The notes below the pieces were generated by a model. That model did no database searches. It had not been told where the DNA came from and saw nothing but the letters and a program-made list of their open reading frames with translations. The translations under genes were made by a program, and so were the position numbers. This document shows positions 8,298 through 17,833 of a DNA stretch of 64,000 nucleotides, in pieces (positions within the stretch are counted from its first letter, which is position 1; every line of letters starts with the position of its first letter). The DNA is taken from NCBI RefSeq assembly GCF_947495205.1, contig NZ_CANLXV010000009.1, forward strand, positions 65,243-129,242, written 5' to 3'. This DNA is from an uncultured Polaribacter sp. Its GTDB lineage: Bacteria; Bacteroidota; Bacteroidia; Flavobacteriales; Flavobacteriaceae.

Positions 8298-9785
8298 TCA
8301 ATCTAAATTAATTTTTTGTATCCATAGATCTTTAAAGTATTCGCTTTTTTTTAGTTGTTCCAACTCTAATATTGCTTTGTTTTTATCTAAGTTATTAAAA
8401 ATAGATACATATTGCCATTGATTTTCTGGATTTACAAATGTTATTGGAGTATGGTTTTTATTTTTTAAAAAGTCTTTCCATTTTTCAGCAAAATCTGGGT
8501 TAGAAAACACATTTGATATGATATAATATCCTGACTTTAAATTGGGGATATTAATGTTCTTTTTAATAGCTATTTCTTTATTTGTAAGGTCTGTTATACC
8601 ATTAATATATTTTGAATCTTTAACCAAAAGTCCATTTATCTTAATTTTATTTTCTATATTTCTTTCTTCAATTTCTTTTTTATCCTTAAAAAAAACACTG
8701 TCAACTTCTGTTTTAAAAGATGCAAAAAACAAATGAAACCTATCTGATTTTGTTTGAAGTTTAAGTTTTAATGATGTTGTCGCATTTGTTAATATTTGGT
8801 TATTTTGGTTTGGTAAATCCGTTTCAACAATATCAAAACCTAAATTATTTAAATTGTATGGTAATCTATCTTTAAAGTTTTCTTCGTTTATGGTTATGGT
8901 GCCATTAAAAAAATTTCTAGCAGGTCTTAATTTATTTTTTAAAGGAATAAACTTTTCTTTTTTCTGGTTGTAAATAAGACATTGATCTCTACCTAAACCA
9001 CTGTCACCTTCTAAAGTAGCCAAAGTTAAAGCCGCTTTTACGTTTTCTTCTTTAACTGTTTTAAAACCGTTTAATTCTATCTGTAAAGGTTTTTTACTAA
9101 TTGTATTAATGCCATGATAGGTATTTATAAATTTAGGTGTACCACTTTCCGTTTCAAAGACAACATGTAGTAACCAACCTCCAGAAGAACCGCCAGTTGT
9201 AAAACCTTGTGTGGCTTTAATATTTGCAACAGTATAAACTCCGTTTTTATTTTGATTTTTATTAATTATATCTGTAACATCAAGATAACAAACATAAGGG
9301 GCATTGTCTGTATTTTTAGATTTTTCAAATCCATCATAAAGAACTTTACCTTCTATGTTTTGATAAGTATTGTTTGGTGTTTTAAATTTTATTTTATGAA
9401 TATCTTTATCTCTAACATTATTACCTCTATAAACAATGTTATTACCCTTTCTTTTTTTTACACCTCGATTAAAACTATAAATAGCTGACCAATATAAGGT
9501 AGCATTTACTATTTTTTTGGTGTTTTTAGGTATTTTTAAAGTTGCTTGACTAGAACTAAAAGTACTTTTGTCATTGTCAATATCAACATATTTCATTTTT
9601 ACAACATCATTAATAACAAATTTATTATTAAATGATTTTTTCTTGTATTTACTTAATATGGTATTTCCAATTATTTTTGCGTCTCCCCTAACAAAATACT
9701 GTTTGCTTAATCTAAAATTTGTATTTGTTTGAGCACTTAAAATTTGAAAGCAACATAAAAAAAAGATAAAATAGAGAGTTTTCAT
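8298..9785 (-). CDS. Secreted protein with C-terminal SPOR domain
   Basis: 495 residues. Signal peptide to about residue 19 (FQILSAQ). The central part (about 90-360) resembles the beta-rich N-terminal domain of large flavobacterial surface proteins: ATLYWSAIYSF, GFTTGGSSGGWLLHVVFE and LATLEGDSGLGRDQ. Residues 418-492 match the SPOR pattern: GYYIISNVFSN, a helix with AEKW, then WQYVSIFNN and a second helix rich in Lys/Glu. SPOR domains bind denuded peptidoglycan glycans, so this would be a periplasmic wall-bound protein; the role of the central domain is unknown. It is monocistronic, with dnaN upstream on the same strand. Confidence 0.75.
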   Translation of the reverse strand: MKTLYFIFFLCCFQILSAQTNTNFRLSKQYFVRGDAKIIGNTILSKYKKKSFNNKFVINDVVKMKYVDIDNDKSTFSSSQATLKIPKNTKKIVNATLYWSAIYSFNRGVKKRKGNNIVYRGNNVRDKDIHKIKFKTPNNTYQNIEGKVLYDGFEKSKNTDNAPYVCYLDVTDIINKNQNKNGVYTVANIKATQGFTTGGSSGGWLLHVVFETESGTPKFINTYHGINTISKKPLQIELNGFKTVKEENVKAALTLATLEGDSGLGRDQCLIYNQKKEKFIPLKNKLRPARNFFNGTITINEENFKDRLPYNLNNLGFDIVETDLPNQNNQILTNATTSLKLKLQTKSDRFHLFFASFKTEVDSVFFKDKKEIEERNIENKIKINGLLVKDSKYINGITDLTNKEIAIKKNINIPNLKSGYYIISNVFSNPDFAEKWKDFLKNKNHTPITFVNPENQWQYVSIFNNLDKNKAILELEQLKKSEYFKDLWIQKINLD

Positions 9786-9851
9786 TTTATAAATTTATTT
9801 TGATTTTAATATAAACAAAAAAATCTATTTTAACTCTCATTAGTTTTAATA

Positions 9852-10970
9852 CTAACTATTTAACATTACAGGCATAACTAACATGGTAATTTGCTCACCT
9901 TCATCTGTGCCATCTATAGGTGTTAAAATTCCTGCTCTATTTGGCAAAGACATTTCAATTAAAACTTCACTAGAGCTTAAATTGCTTAACATTTCACTTA
10001 AAAAACGAGAATTAAAACCAATTTGCATATCATCTCCTTGATAATCGCAACTTAAACGCTCATCTGCTTTGTTTGCAAAATCTAAATCTTCGGCAGAAAT
10101 ATTTAATTCTGTACCCGCCATTTTTAAACGAATTTGGTGCGTTGTTTTACTAGAAAAAATAGAAACACGTCTCACAGAATTTTGAAAAGATGCTCTATCT
10201 ACAGTTAATTTATTTGGATTTTCTTTAGGAATTACCGCTTCATAATTTGGATATTTTCCGTCTATTAAACGACAAACCAAGACGATATTATCAAAAGTAA
10301 ATTTTGCGTTTGCATCATTATATTCTATGGTAACTTCACTTTCAGAACCACCAAGAATTCCCTTTAATAAATTTAAAGGTTTCTTTGGCATAATAAATTC
10401 TGCCGTTTGATCTGCAGTTACATCTGTTCTAGAATATTTAACCAACTTGTGCGCGTCTGTAGCTACAAAAGTTAAACTTTGAGAACTAAACTGAAAAAAT
10501 ACACCACTCATTACAGGTCTTAAATCATCATTACCTGCAGCAAAAATGGTCTTAGAAATTGCTGTTCCTAAAACATGTGCTGGCAATACTGTTTGACTTG
10601 GACTTGGCAAAGTAACTGCTTTTGGGAATTCATCTCCACCAAAATACGCCATATCATACTTTCCTTGGTCAGAACTTATCTCTATAGTATTTTCTCCTTC
10701 TGTCTTAAATGTTAAGGGTTGATCTGGAAATGTTTTTAAAGTATCTAACAATAAACGCGCAGAAACTGCTATAGAACCTGTACTATCACTTTCTACGTCT
10801 ACCACAGAACTCATGGTAGTTTCTAGGTCTGATGCCGAAACTTTTAACTGATTCTCAGACAATTCAAACAAAAAATTGTCTAAAATTGGTAAGGTGTTGT
10901 TACTATTTATTACGCCTCCTAAAACTTGTAATTGTCTTAATAATTGCGAACTTGATACAATAAATTTCAT
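9852..10970 (-). CDS. dnaN: DNA polymerase III sliding clamp (beta subunit)
   Basis: 372 residues, standard clamp length, three repeated clamp domains. Characteristic segments are the N-terminus MKFIVSSSQLLRQLQVLGG, the middle VFFQFSSQSLTFVATDAHKL, DGKYPNYEAVIP, and the C-terminal MPVML. The clamp encircles DNA and tethers polymerase III. dnaA and recF are not adjacent, so the gene does not itself mark an origin here. A TATATTTG box lies 25 bp upstream. Confidence 0.97.
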   Translation of the reverse strand: MKFIVSSSQLLRQLQVLGGVINSNNTLPILDNFLFELSENQLKVSASDLETTMSSVVDVESDSTGSIAVSARLLLDTLKTFPDQPLTFKTEGENTIEISSDQGKYDMAYFGGDEFPKAVTLPSPSQTVLPAHVLGTAISKTIFAAGNDDLRPVMSGVFFQFSSQSLTFVATDAHKLVKYSRTDVTADQTAEFIMPKKPLNLLKGILGGSESEVTIEYNDANAKFTFDNIVLVCRLIDGKYPNYEAVIPKENPNKLTVDRASFQNSVRRVSIFSSKTTHQIRLKMAGTELNISAEDLDFANKADERLSCDYQGDDMQIGFNSRFLSEMLSNLSSSEVLIEMSLPNRAGILTPIDGTDEGEQITMLVMPVMLNS

Positions 10971-10995
10971 TTATTTTTTGTCTTAATTTGTATTA

Positions 10996-11003
10996 CAAAT
11001 ATA
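10996..11003 (-). promoter_or_regulatory. dnaN promoter -7 element TATATTTG
   Basis: Plus-strand CAAATATA reads TATATTTG toward dnaN, ending 25 bp before its ATG. Consensus Bacteroidota -7 box. Confidence 0.55.
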
Positions 11004-11115
11004 ACTTTATTAAGTTATTTTAAAAATTATTTTATCAACAGATTATAAGCATTTTGTTGATGAGCTGTAAACGTTATAATTATGTTAACAGCGTTCTTGT
11101 AGGTTATAAAAAAAG

Positions 11116-11123
11116 TACATTTG
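11116..11123 (+). promoter_or_regulatory. PIG-L operon promoter -7 element TACATTTG
   Basis: A TANNTTTG match 20 bp before the ATG at 11144. It lies inside the longer open frame that begins at 11054 and so argues that 11144 is the true start. Confidence 0.5.
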
Positions 11124-11143
11124 CTCATTATCAATATTTTAAA

Positions 11144-13627
11144 ATGAAGAAAATCTTACATTCCTTTTTAGTAATTTTACTAATTTCAACATCAATACTT
11201 GCACAAAAACCAGAAAAATTAACTAGCAACCAAATTTTTGAGAAAATTGAAAAACTAAATTTTTTAGGTACAGCTTTATATATTGCCGCACATCCAGATG
11301 ATGAAAACACCAGATTAATTGCTTATTTATCAAATAAAGTTAAAGCAAGAACAGCCTATTTATCCTTAACAAGAGGAGATGGTGGCCAAAATTTAATTGG
11401 CCCAGAAATTAGAGAATTACTAGGCGTAATAAGAACACAAGAGTTGCTAGCCGCAAGAAATGTAGATGGTGGTGAACAACTTTTTACCAGAGCGAATGAT
11501 TTTGGTTATTCTAAACACCCAGATGAAACGTTAAAAATATGGAATAAAGAAGCTGTTTTAAGTGATGTAGTTTGGGCAATAAGAACGTTTAAACCAGATG
11601 TTATTATCAATAGATTTAATCACAGAACACCAGGTACAACTCATGGCCATCACACAAGTTCTGCCATGTTAAGTGTTGCTGCTTTTGATTTGGTTAATGA
11701 TAAAACAAAATTCCCTGAACAATTAAAATATACGGAAACCTGGCAACCCAAACGTTTATACTTTAATACTTCTTCTTGGTTTTATAGAAATAAAGCCGAT
11801 TTTGAAAAAGCAACTGAAGGTAAACTTACTTCTTTTGATGTGGGCGCTTATTACCCGTTAAAAGGTTTATCTAACAACGAATTAGCATCTTTAGCAAGCA
11901 GCCAACATTTATGCCAAGGTTTTGGCAGACTTACCACAAGAGGTTCTCAAAAAGAATATATAGAGTTTTTAAAAGGTGATGCACCAAAAGATAAAGAAGA
12001 TATTTTTTCAGGAATAAATACCACTTGGAATCGTATTGAAAAGGGTGGAGAAATTGGTGAAATTTTATATGAAGTTGAAGAAAATTTTAATTTTATAAAT
12101 CCATCTAAACATTTACCAGAATTAATGAAAGCCTACAAATTAATTCAAAAATTAAAAGACAATCATTGGAGAGAAATCAAAGAAAAACAAATTAAAGAAA
12201 TTATAGAAGCTTGTGCTGGCTTGTATTTAGAAGCGTCTGCAAATACCTCTTCAACTGCGCCAAAAACAAAAGTTTCTGTAAATTTTGAAACTTTAAACAG
12301 AAGTACAACTGCTATTGAATTGGTTTCTTTCAATTCTAGATTAGAAAATAAAGTCTATAAAAAAAACACAATTCTAACGCCCAACAAAAGGGTAACTTTT
12401 AAAGAAGATTTGGTAATTAATACTACAGCATATTCAGCTCCTTATTGGCTTAAAAAACAAGCTAGCTTAGGCATGTATGCCGTGGAAAATCAACTTTTAA
12501 TTGGAAAACCAGAAACGCCAAGACCTGCAAAAATAGATTTTCATTTAATTATTGACAAGATACCACTAACCATTACGAAAAACATTGTTAGAAGATATGC
12601 AGAACGTGATAAAGGAGAAATTTATGAACCTTTTGAAGTATTGCCCAAGGTAACTACCAATCTTAAAGATAAAGTGTTACTTTTTTCTGACAATACTACA
12701 AAAGAAATACCTGTTGCAATTCGTGCAGGAGCAAATAATGTTAATGGTTTTGTAAGCTTAAATGTTCCTAATAATTGGGCAGTTTCTCCAAAGCGAATCA
12801 ATTTTAATATTCAGCAGAAAAATGATAAACAAACGGTTGTTTTTAAAGTAACACCTCCTAAAAAACAAACTGAAGGAAAACTGCAAATTTCTGCAACAGT
12901 TAATGGTGAAGAGTTTACTAAAGAATTGGTAGAAATAAATTACAATCATATTCCAAAACAATCGGTTTTAATAAATTCTGAAGCAAAAATTGTACGTCTA
13001 AATATTAAAAAAACAGGCACCAATATTGGCTACATTAAAGGCGCTGGTGATGCAATACCAGAAAACTTAAGACAAATTGGGTATTTGGTAGAAACCATAA
13101 ACCCATCTAAAATAAATGCAGAAAATTTGGAAAAATTTGATGCCGTTGTATTGGGTATCAGAGCTTATAATGTGGTAAAAGAATTAAAATTTAAACAAAA
13201 ATTCTTATTGAATTATGTTAAAAATGGTGGCAATTTAATTGTACAATACAACACCAACAGAAGAGTTGATGTTGGTGCTCCTTACCCACTGCAACTCTCT
13301 AGAGATAGAGTTACAGACGAGTTTGCAGAAGTACGAATTTTAGACAAAAACCATCCTGTTTTAAATACTCCCAACAAAATTACAACACAAGATTTTAAAG
13401 GCTGGGTGCAAGAACGTGGTTTGTATTTTCCAAATTCTTGGAATTCCGCATACACACCTATTTTATCTATGAATGATAAGGGAGAAACGCCTAAAAACGG
13501 GAGTTTACTTATTGCCAAATATGGCAAGGGAAATTACATTTACACAGGTTTAAGTTTCTTTAGAGAATTGCCTGCAGGTGTTTCTGGTGCGTATAAATTG
13601 TTCGCAAATTTATTGTCTGTTAAATAG
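11144..13627 (+). CDS. Secreted PIG-L (LmbE-like) deacetylase with C-terminal GATase-like domain
   Basis: 827 residues from the ATG at 11144, chosen because a clean signal peptide (LVILLISTSILAQ) begins there and a promoter box lies upstream; the frame is open from 11054. The PIG-L zinc site is present: AAHPDDE (49-54) and the later THGHH. PIG-L enzymes remove acetyl groups from N-acetylglucosamine-type sugars. The middle (about 380-600) is beta-rich and probably carbohydrate-binding or structural. The end (about 625-825) looks like a ThuA/class-I-glutaminase-like fold: DAVVLGIRAYNVV, NGGNLIVQYN, KGNYIYTGLSFF. It leads a short run with the next two genes. Confidence 0.9.
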   Translation: MKKILHSFLVILLISTSILAQKPEKLTSNQIFEKIEKLNFLGTALYIAAHPDDENTRLIAYLSNKVKARTAYLSLTRGDGGQNLIGPEIRELLGVIRTQELLAARNVDGGEQLFTRANDFGYSKHPDETLKIWNKEAVLSDVVWAIRTFKPDVIINRFNHRTPGTTHGHHTSSAMLSVAAFDLVNDKTKFPEQLKYTETWQPKRLYFNTSSWFYRNKADFEKATEGKLTSFDVGAYYPLKGLSNNELASLASSQHLCQGFGRLTTRGSQKEYIEFLKGDAPKDKEDIFSGINTTWNRIEKGGEIGEILYEVEENFNFINPSKHLPELMKAYKLIQKLKDNHWREIKEKQIKEIIEACAGLYLEASANTSSTAPKTKVSVNFETLNRSTTAIELVSFNSRLENKVYKKNTILTPNKRVTFKEDLVINTTAYSAPYWLKKQASLGMYAVENQLLIGKPETPRPAKIDFHLIIDKIPLTITKNIVRRYAERDKGEIYEPFEVLPKVTTNLKDKVLLFSDNTTKEIPVAIRAGANNVNGFVSLNVPNNWAVSPKRINFNIQQKNDKQTVVFKVTPPKKQTEGKLQISATVNGEEFTKELVEINYNHIPKQSVLINSEAKIVRLNIKKTGTNIGYIKGAGDAIPENLRQIGYLVETINPSKINAENLEKFDAVVLGIRAYNVVKELKFKQKFLLNYVKNGGNLIVQYNTNRRVDVGAPYPLQLSRDRVTDEFAEVRILDKNHPVLNTPNKITTQDFKGWVQERGLYFPNSWNSAYTPILSMNDKGETPKNGSLLIAKYGKGNYIYTGLSFFRELPAGVSGAYKLFANLLSVK

Positions 13628-13650
13628 TTTAACTGTATTAAAACTGCCAA

Positions 13651-14601
13651 ATTATCAATTTTAAAAAACATATTTCTTTATTTGTAATTCTAGTAAACCT
13701 AGCCATTTATGCGCAAAAAACAAATGTAGATGTTGGTTTCATTTTTAAAGCGGAAATACAACTAGGCAATCAAAATAAAGTAGTTAAATTTAGCACTTAT
13801 GCTATTGGCACAGGTCAATTTAATAATTTTGCTTTTGAAAGTGGCATTGCTTTATACAGTGGTTATCTCTTTAAAAGACATACTATAAAAACAAAAGGTT
13901 TTAATTATGGGTATGATTTTTTTACACTCTTAGGCGTTGGAAATAATCTAAACTTTTTAGCTTCTTCCTTTTTCGAAAACACATTATTAAACAGTCCTGT
14001 TAACAACAAACAACGTTTTTATGGTTTAGGTTTTGGATTCGAAAAAGAGTTTTTACCAAAAAATCTAAATACTTTTAACCAAAGATTAGGTAAGTTTTTA
14101 ATGCGATTTAGTAAAAATAACAACTCGTTAAACATTCAATTTAAAAACGATTTTAGAGGAGGAAATCTTTTTTATGGAGAAGGTACAGATTTTGGAAATA
14201 CTGGTGTTTTACAACTTAGTTATAGTAGAATTTTAAATAAGCAAGAAGTTTTTAATATAGGTTTTGCTCTTTCTTTGTTTACGCCAAATCCAGATTATAG
14301 TAAAACACCAAATAATATGGTAAATTCAGACGATGGCAGCAAAAATGTGTGGCATACAAAACCACCATTTAAAAATCTTTTTTATGCAAATGCTTATCTA
14401 TTTGGCAACTATACAACTAATAATTACAGTACAACTTTAAAAGCAGGCATCAACTCCCAGAAACTTGGTGCTTTTGTACAAAACACATTGCATGACAATG
14501 TTGGTTTAAATCCCAGATTTCCTTGGAATGTAAGTAAAAAAGACAACCTTTTTTTTGAATTGAACAGCAGCATTTTTAAAACGTTACAAACCAATGACTA
14601 A
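13651..14601 (+). CDS. Secreted beta-rich protein lacking a standard start codon; possible polymorphic-toxin-type-23-like domain
   Basis: The frame is open from the stop at 13639-13641 to TAA 14599-14601, with no in-frame ATG, GTG, TTG or CTG until ATG 14101. The part before that ATG clearly codes: a signal peptide (FKKHISLFVILVNLAIYAQ, about residues 4-22) followed by barrel-like strands. The real start is probably ATT 13651 or ATC 13654, or the start codon has been lost. The later part (FKNDFRGGNLFYGEGTDFG, then LHDNVGLNPRFPWN) recalls proteins annotated in flavobacteria as polymorphic toxin type 23; that is from memory and uncertain. It follows the PIG-L gene by 23 bp and overlaps the next gene by 8 bp. 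Confidence 0.6.
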   Translation: MINFKKHISLFVILVNLAIYAQKTNVDVGFIFKAEIQLGNQNKVVKFSTYAIGTGQFNNFAFESGIALYSGYLFKRHTIKTKGFNYGYDFFTLLGVGNNLNFLASSFFENTLLNSPVNNKQRFYGLGFGFEKEFLPKNLNTFNQRLGKFLMRFSKNNNSLNIQFKNDFRGGNLFYGEGTDFGNTGVLQLSYSRILNKQEVFNIGFALSLFTPNPDYSKTPNNMVNSDDGSKNVWHTKPPFKNLFYANAYLFGNYTTNNYSTTLKAGINSQKLGAFVQNTLHDNVGLNPRFPWNVSKKDNLFFELNSSIFKTLQTND

Positions 14602-15523
14602 AAGGCTATACTTTACATATTTGGTTTTAGCGTTTGTTTTACAAAGTTGTAATACCTACAAACGCTCTTTTGGAGAAACCTTTACAAATACAAATCTCAA
14701 AAATTATAATAAAATATATCGTTTAGATTTAAGTAATAAAAAATTAAAAAAAGTACCTATTAACTTTCATAAATTTAAAGAAATAAGAATGTTAAACCTT
14801 TCTGGAAATGTTTCTTTAAATTTAAATGCTGTTTTAAACGCTATTCCAAATCCAGAAAAAATAGAAGTCCTTATTTTAGATAGTTTGCACTTAAAAAGAA
14901 TTCCAAATTCTATTTTAAAGTTAAAGAATTTAAATCACATTTCTTTAAACAACAATCCTAATCTTAATTTTAAACAAGCCATTACAGCAATTGCCTCTTT
15001 GCCCATTCAATTTATAAACCTACAACAAAATAATTTAGAAGAAATACCTGTTGAAATTTCTAAAATAACATCACTTTCTAGCATAAATTTAAGCAATAAT
15101 CACATCCAAAAACCTGGTGTTTTTAAAATTTTAGAAAGTAATAAAAAATTAAAATCGCTTTGGTTCACAAATAACAACATCTATAATTTACCAGAAGAAA
15201 TTGGTTTATTAAGCAATTTAAAAAATTTATATTTAGAACATAATCAACTAAATAGTTTACCAAATTCTATGAAGCAGTTAAAAAAATTAAATGTACTTCA
15301 TTTAGGGCATAATACATTTACAGAATTACCTGTACAACTTATTCATGTGCCAAAACTTATTTTATTACACATCAATAATTGTAATATTACAAAAATTTCA
15401 ACCGAATTTGAAACTGAAAAATATGCCATAAAAGGGATTGTTTTAGACAACAACAAGCTATCAGAAAAAGATAAAATAAAATGGCGTAAAAAATTCAAAT
15501 CTTTTTTTATTGCACATTTTTAA
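14594..15523 (+). CDS. Leucine-rich-repeat lipoprotein
   Basis: 309 residues. Lipoprotein signal with lipobox FVLQSC (C19). From about residue 45 to 290 there are roughly ten leucine-rich repeats of about 22-24 residues of the L-x-x-L-x-L-x-x-N-x-h-x-x-h-P type, such as LKNLYLEHNQLNSLPNSM and LNVLHLGHNTFTELP. Such repeats form curved protein-binding solenoids. The ATG lies 8 bp inside the preceding gene, so translation is probably coupled. An anchored surface or periplasmic binding role is inference; no enzymatic domain is present. Confidence 0.9.
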   Translation: MTKRLYFTYLVLAFVLQSCNTYKRSFGETFTNTNLKNYNKIYRLDLSNKKLKKVPINFHKFKEIRMLNLSGNVSLNLNAVLNAIPNPEKIEVLILDSLHLKRIPNSILKLKNLNHISLNNNPNLNFKQAITAIASLPIQFINLQQNNLEEIPVEISKITSLSSINLSNNHIQKPGVFKILESNKKLKSLWFTNNNIYNLPEEIGLLSNLKNLYLEHNQLNSLPNSMKQLKKLNVLHLGHNTFTELPVQLIHVPKLILLHINNCNITKISTEFETEKYAIKGIVLDNNKLSEKDKIKWRKKFKSFFIAHF

Positions 15524-15589
15524 AATCTATTTGCAACAAACCTGTAAAAAAATTCCCTACTTCTTAAACTTTACTTATTTTTATGGTTG

Positions 15590-15640
15590 AAATCTGAATT
15601 TTTATCTATCAATTTTATTTTAGTTGTTTCAGATTTTTTA
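15590..15640 (+). terminator. Weak hairpin with T-run after the LRR lipoprotein gene
   Basis: AAATCTGAA (15590-15598) pairs with TTCAGATTT (15628-15636), but the loop is 29 bases, followed by TTTT. Possible terminator. Confidence 0.25.
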
Positions 15641-15651
15641 AATAGTTTTAA

Positions 15652-17223
15652 ATGAGTCAAAAAGAAGAATTTTTTAGTTACATAAACGAAGGTTACAAAA
15701 CCAAAGGAGATTTTATAGCATTAGGTGCAGCCATGTTGGGAGAAGAAACCATAACAGACGCTATTGTAAAAGTACCTTTAAAAACCTTAAACAGACATGG
15801 TTTAATTGCGGGTGCAACAGGAACTGGAAAAACAAAAACGTTACAGGTTTTAGCAGAAAATTTATCTGAAAAAGGTATTCCTGTTTTATTAATGGATATT
15901 AAAGGAGATTTATCTGGTTTGGCACAACCAAGTCCTGGACATGCTAAAATAGACGAACGTCATGCAAAAATTGGTTTTCCGTTTACAGCACAAAAATTCC
16001 CCATAGAAGTTTTAACAATTTCAGAGCAAGATGGTACAAGACTGCGTGCTACAATATCAGAATTTGGCCCAGTTTTATTATCTAGAATTTTAGACTTAAC
16101 AGAAACACAAAGTGGCATTGTTGCCATTATTTTTAAATATTGTGATGATAATAAATTGCCTCTTTTAGATATTAAAGACTTTAAAAAAGTATTACAATTT
16201 GTTACTAATGAAGGTAAAGAGGAAATTCAAGCAGAATATGGGCGAATTTCATCATCTTCTACTGGAGCCATTTTACGTAAAATTGTAGAAATAGAACAAC
16301 AAGGTGGCGATTTATTTTTCGGCGAAAAATCTTTTGATGTAGAAGATTTAACCAGAGTAGATCAAGATGGTAAAGGAATTATTTCTGTTTTACGTTTAAC
16401 AGATATACAAGATAAACCCAAGTTGTTTTCTACATTTATGTTACAATTATTAGCAGAAGTGTACGAAACTTTCCCAGAACAAGGAGATGCTGGCAGACCA
16501 GAATTAGTTATTTTTATAGACGAAGCACATTTGGTTTTTGAAGAAGCATCCAAAGCACTTTTAAATCAAATAGAAAGTATTGTAAAACTAATTCGTTCTA
16601 AAGGAATTGGCTTGTATTTTGTAACACAAAACCCAAAAGATGTGCCAGAAGATATTTTAGCACAATTGGGTTTAAAAGTACAACATGCCTTAAGAGCTTT
16701 TACAGCCAAAGATAGAAAAGCCATTAAATTAGCTGCAGAAAACTACCCAGATTCTGAATATTACGATACCAAAGAAGTACTAACTCAATTAGGTATTGGA
16801 GAAGCATTTGTATCTGTTTTAAACGAAAAAGGAATACCAACGCCGTTAGCAAGAACTATGTTAAGAGCGCCAATGAGTAGAATGGATATTTTAACAGACA
16901 AAGAACTCAAAAACGTAATAAACAACTCTAGATTATTCTACAAATACAACGAAAACTTAGATAGAGACAGTGCTTATGAACTTTTAAACTCTAAAATTGA
17001 TAAAATTAACCTTGCAGAAGAAAAAGCAATTGAAAAAGAAAAGGAGCTAAAAGAAAAAGAGCGTTTGGCTAAAGAAAAGGCAAAAGAAAAAGCAAGAGAA
17101 GAGCGTGCTTCTAGATCTAGTTCTAGAAGAAGAAGTACCGCACAAAACCCAATAGTTAAAGTATTAACAAGTGCTACTTTTATTAGAGCTGCATTTGGTA
17201 TTTTAAAAAAAGTTTTAAAATAA
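15652..17223 (+). CDS. HerA-like ATPase/helicase (DUF853, YjgR family)
   Basis: 523 residues. RecA/FtsK-like P-loop ATPase: Walker A GATGTGKT (54-61), the DUF853 signature LLMDIKGDLSGLAQP (about 78-92), Walker B LVIFIDEAHLVF (near 285) and the arginine-finger region VTQNPKDVPEDIL. The last 70 residues are a Lys/Glu/Arg-rich coiled coil (about 440-485) with a basic tail. Family members are presumed DNA-translocating ATPases but the YjgR branch has no settled role. No NurA nuclease gene is next to it, so it is not a HerA-NurA pair. Confidence 0.9.
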   Translation: MSQKEEFFSYINEGYKTKGDFIALGAAMLGEETITDAIVKVPLKTLNRHGLIAGATGTGKTKTLQVLAENLSEKGIPVLLMDIKGDLSGLAQPSPGHAKIDERHAKIGFPFTAQKFPIEVLTISEQDGTRLRATISEFGPVLLSRILDLTETQSGIVAIIFKYCDDNKLPLLDIKDFKKVLQFVTNEGKEEIQAEYGRISSSSTGAILRKIVEIEQQGGDLFFGEKSFDVEDLTRVDQDGKGIISVLRLTDIQDKPKLFSTFMLQLLAEVYETFPEQGDAGRPELVIFIDEAHLVFEEASKALLNQIESIVKLIRSKGIGLYFVTQNPKDVPEDILAQLGLKVQHALRAFTAKDRKAIKLAAENYPDSEYYDTKEVLTQLGIGEAFVSVLNEKGIPTPLARTMLRAPMSRMDILTDKELKNVINNSRLFYKYNENLDRDSAYELLNSKIDKINLAEEKAIEKEKELKEKERLAKEKAKEKAREERASRSSSRRRSTAQNPIVKVLTSATFIRAAFGILKKVLK

Positions 17224-17266
17224 CAAAACAATAAAAACAACGTTATAAAAGTATAAACAACCAAAA

Positions 17267-17833
17267 ATGATTCAAAAAAATATACTTAAAATTTTAGTGC
17301 TTACCTTTTCTTTAAGTCTCATAAGCTGTGGAGATGGAAATAAATTTAAAATTGAAAAAGGAAAAGTAGGTAACCTACATACTAAAACTACAATTAAAGA
17401 ATTAGATAAAATTTTTGCAAATGACTCTATTGTTAAAAATTTAAGCGAAGGCGCACTTGGCGATAATTATTTTCAAGATGATGATGAATATTTAGTATTT
17501 GAAAAAGGCGGAAAACACCTTTTAACCATAGTTCCTAAAGAGCAATTAGATTCTGTTTCTACCATTAAAAGTATAGAAATTCATGATGCTAGATACAAAA
17601 CAGAAACCGGAATTAATATTAATGCAACATTTTCTGGAATTAACACAAACAACAATATTAATAGAATAGAATCTACATTTTCTACAGCAACTTTATTTAT
17701 AAACGATTACAATATTACAATTGCTATAGATAAAGAAGAGTTGGGTTTAAGAGATTTTAGCGCACAAAAAGTAACTATTGAGCAAATTCCAGATTTAGCT
17801 AAAATGAAATCTTTAGTAGTTTGGTTCAATTAG
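17267..17833 (+). CDS. Lipoprotein of unknown function (vaguely DUF1131-like)
   Basis: 188 residues with lipoprotein signal and lipobox SLISC (C21). The mature part is acidic and beta-rich; the segment around HDARYKTETGININATFSG recalls the DUF1131 (RpoE-regulated YfeY-like) lipoproteins, but this is a weak impression. It sits 43 bp behind the HerA-like gene on the same strand, possibly in one transcript. Confidence 0.65.
   Translation: MIQKNILKILVLTFSLSLISCGDGNKFKIEKGKVGNLHTKTTIKELDKIFANDSIVKNLSEGALGDNYFQDDDEYLVFEKGGKHLLTIVPKEQLDSVSTIKSIEIHDARYKTETGININATFSGINTNNNINRIESTFSTATLFINDYNITIAIDKEELGLRDFSAQKVTIEQIPDLAKMKSLVVWFN

Noticed and set aside
9838-9850. TTAGT...ACTAA hairpin behind dnaN
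   Set aside because: Only a 5-bp stem and no T-run on the minus strand; too weak to call a terminator.
13651-14601. A toxin-immunity locus based on the toxin-type-23-like similarity
   Set aside because: No delivery domain, repeat region or immunity gene is next to it, and the neighbours are a deacetylase and an LRR lipoprotein. The similarity itself is from memory.
15652-17223. HerA-like ATPase as part of a HerA-based antiviral system
   Set aside because: No SIR2, DUF4297 or NurA partner is adjacent, and the sequence fits the chromosomal DUF853/YjgR family.
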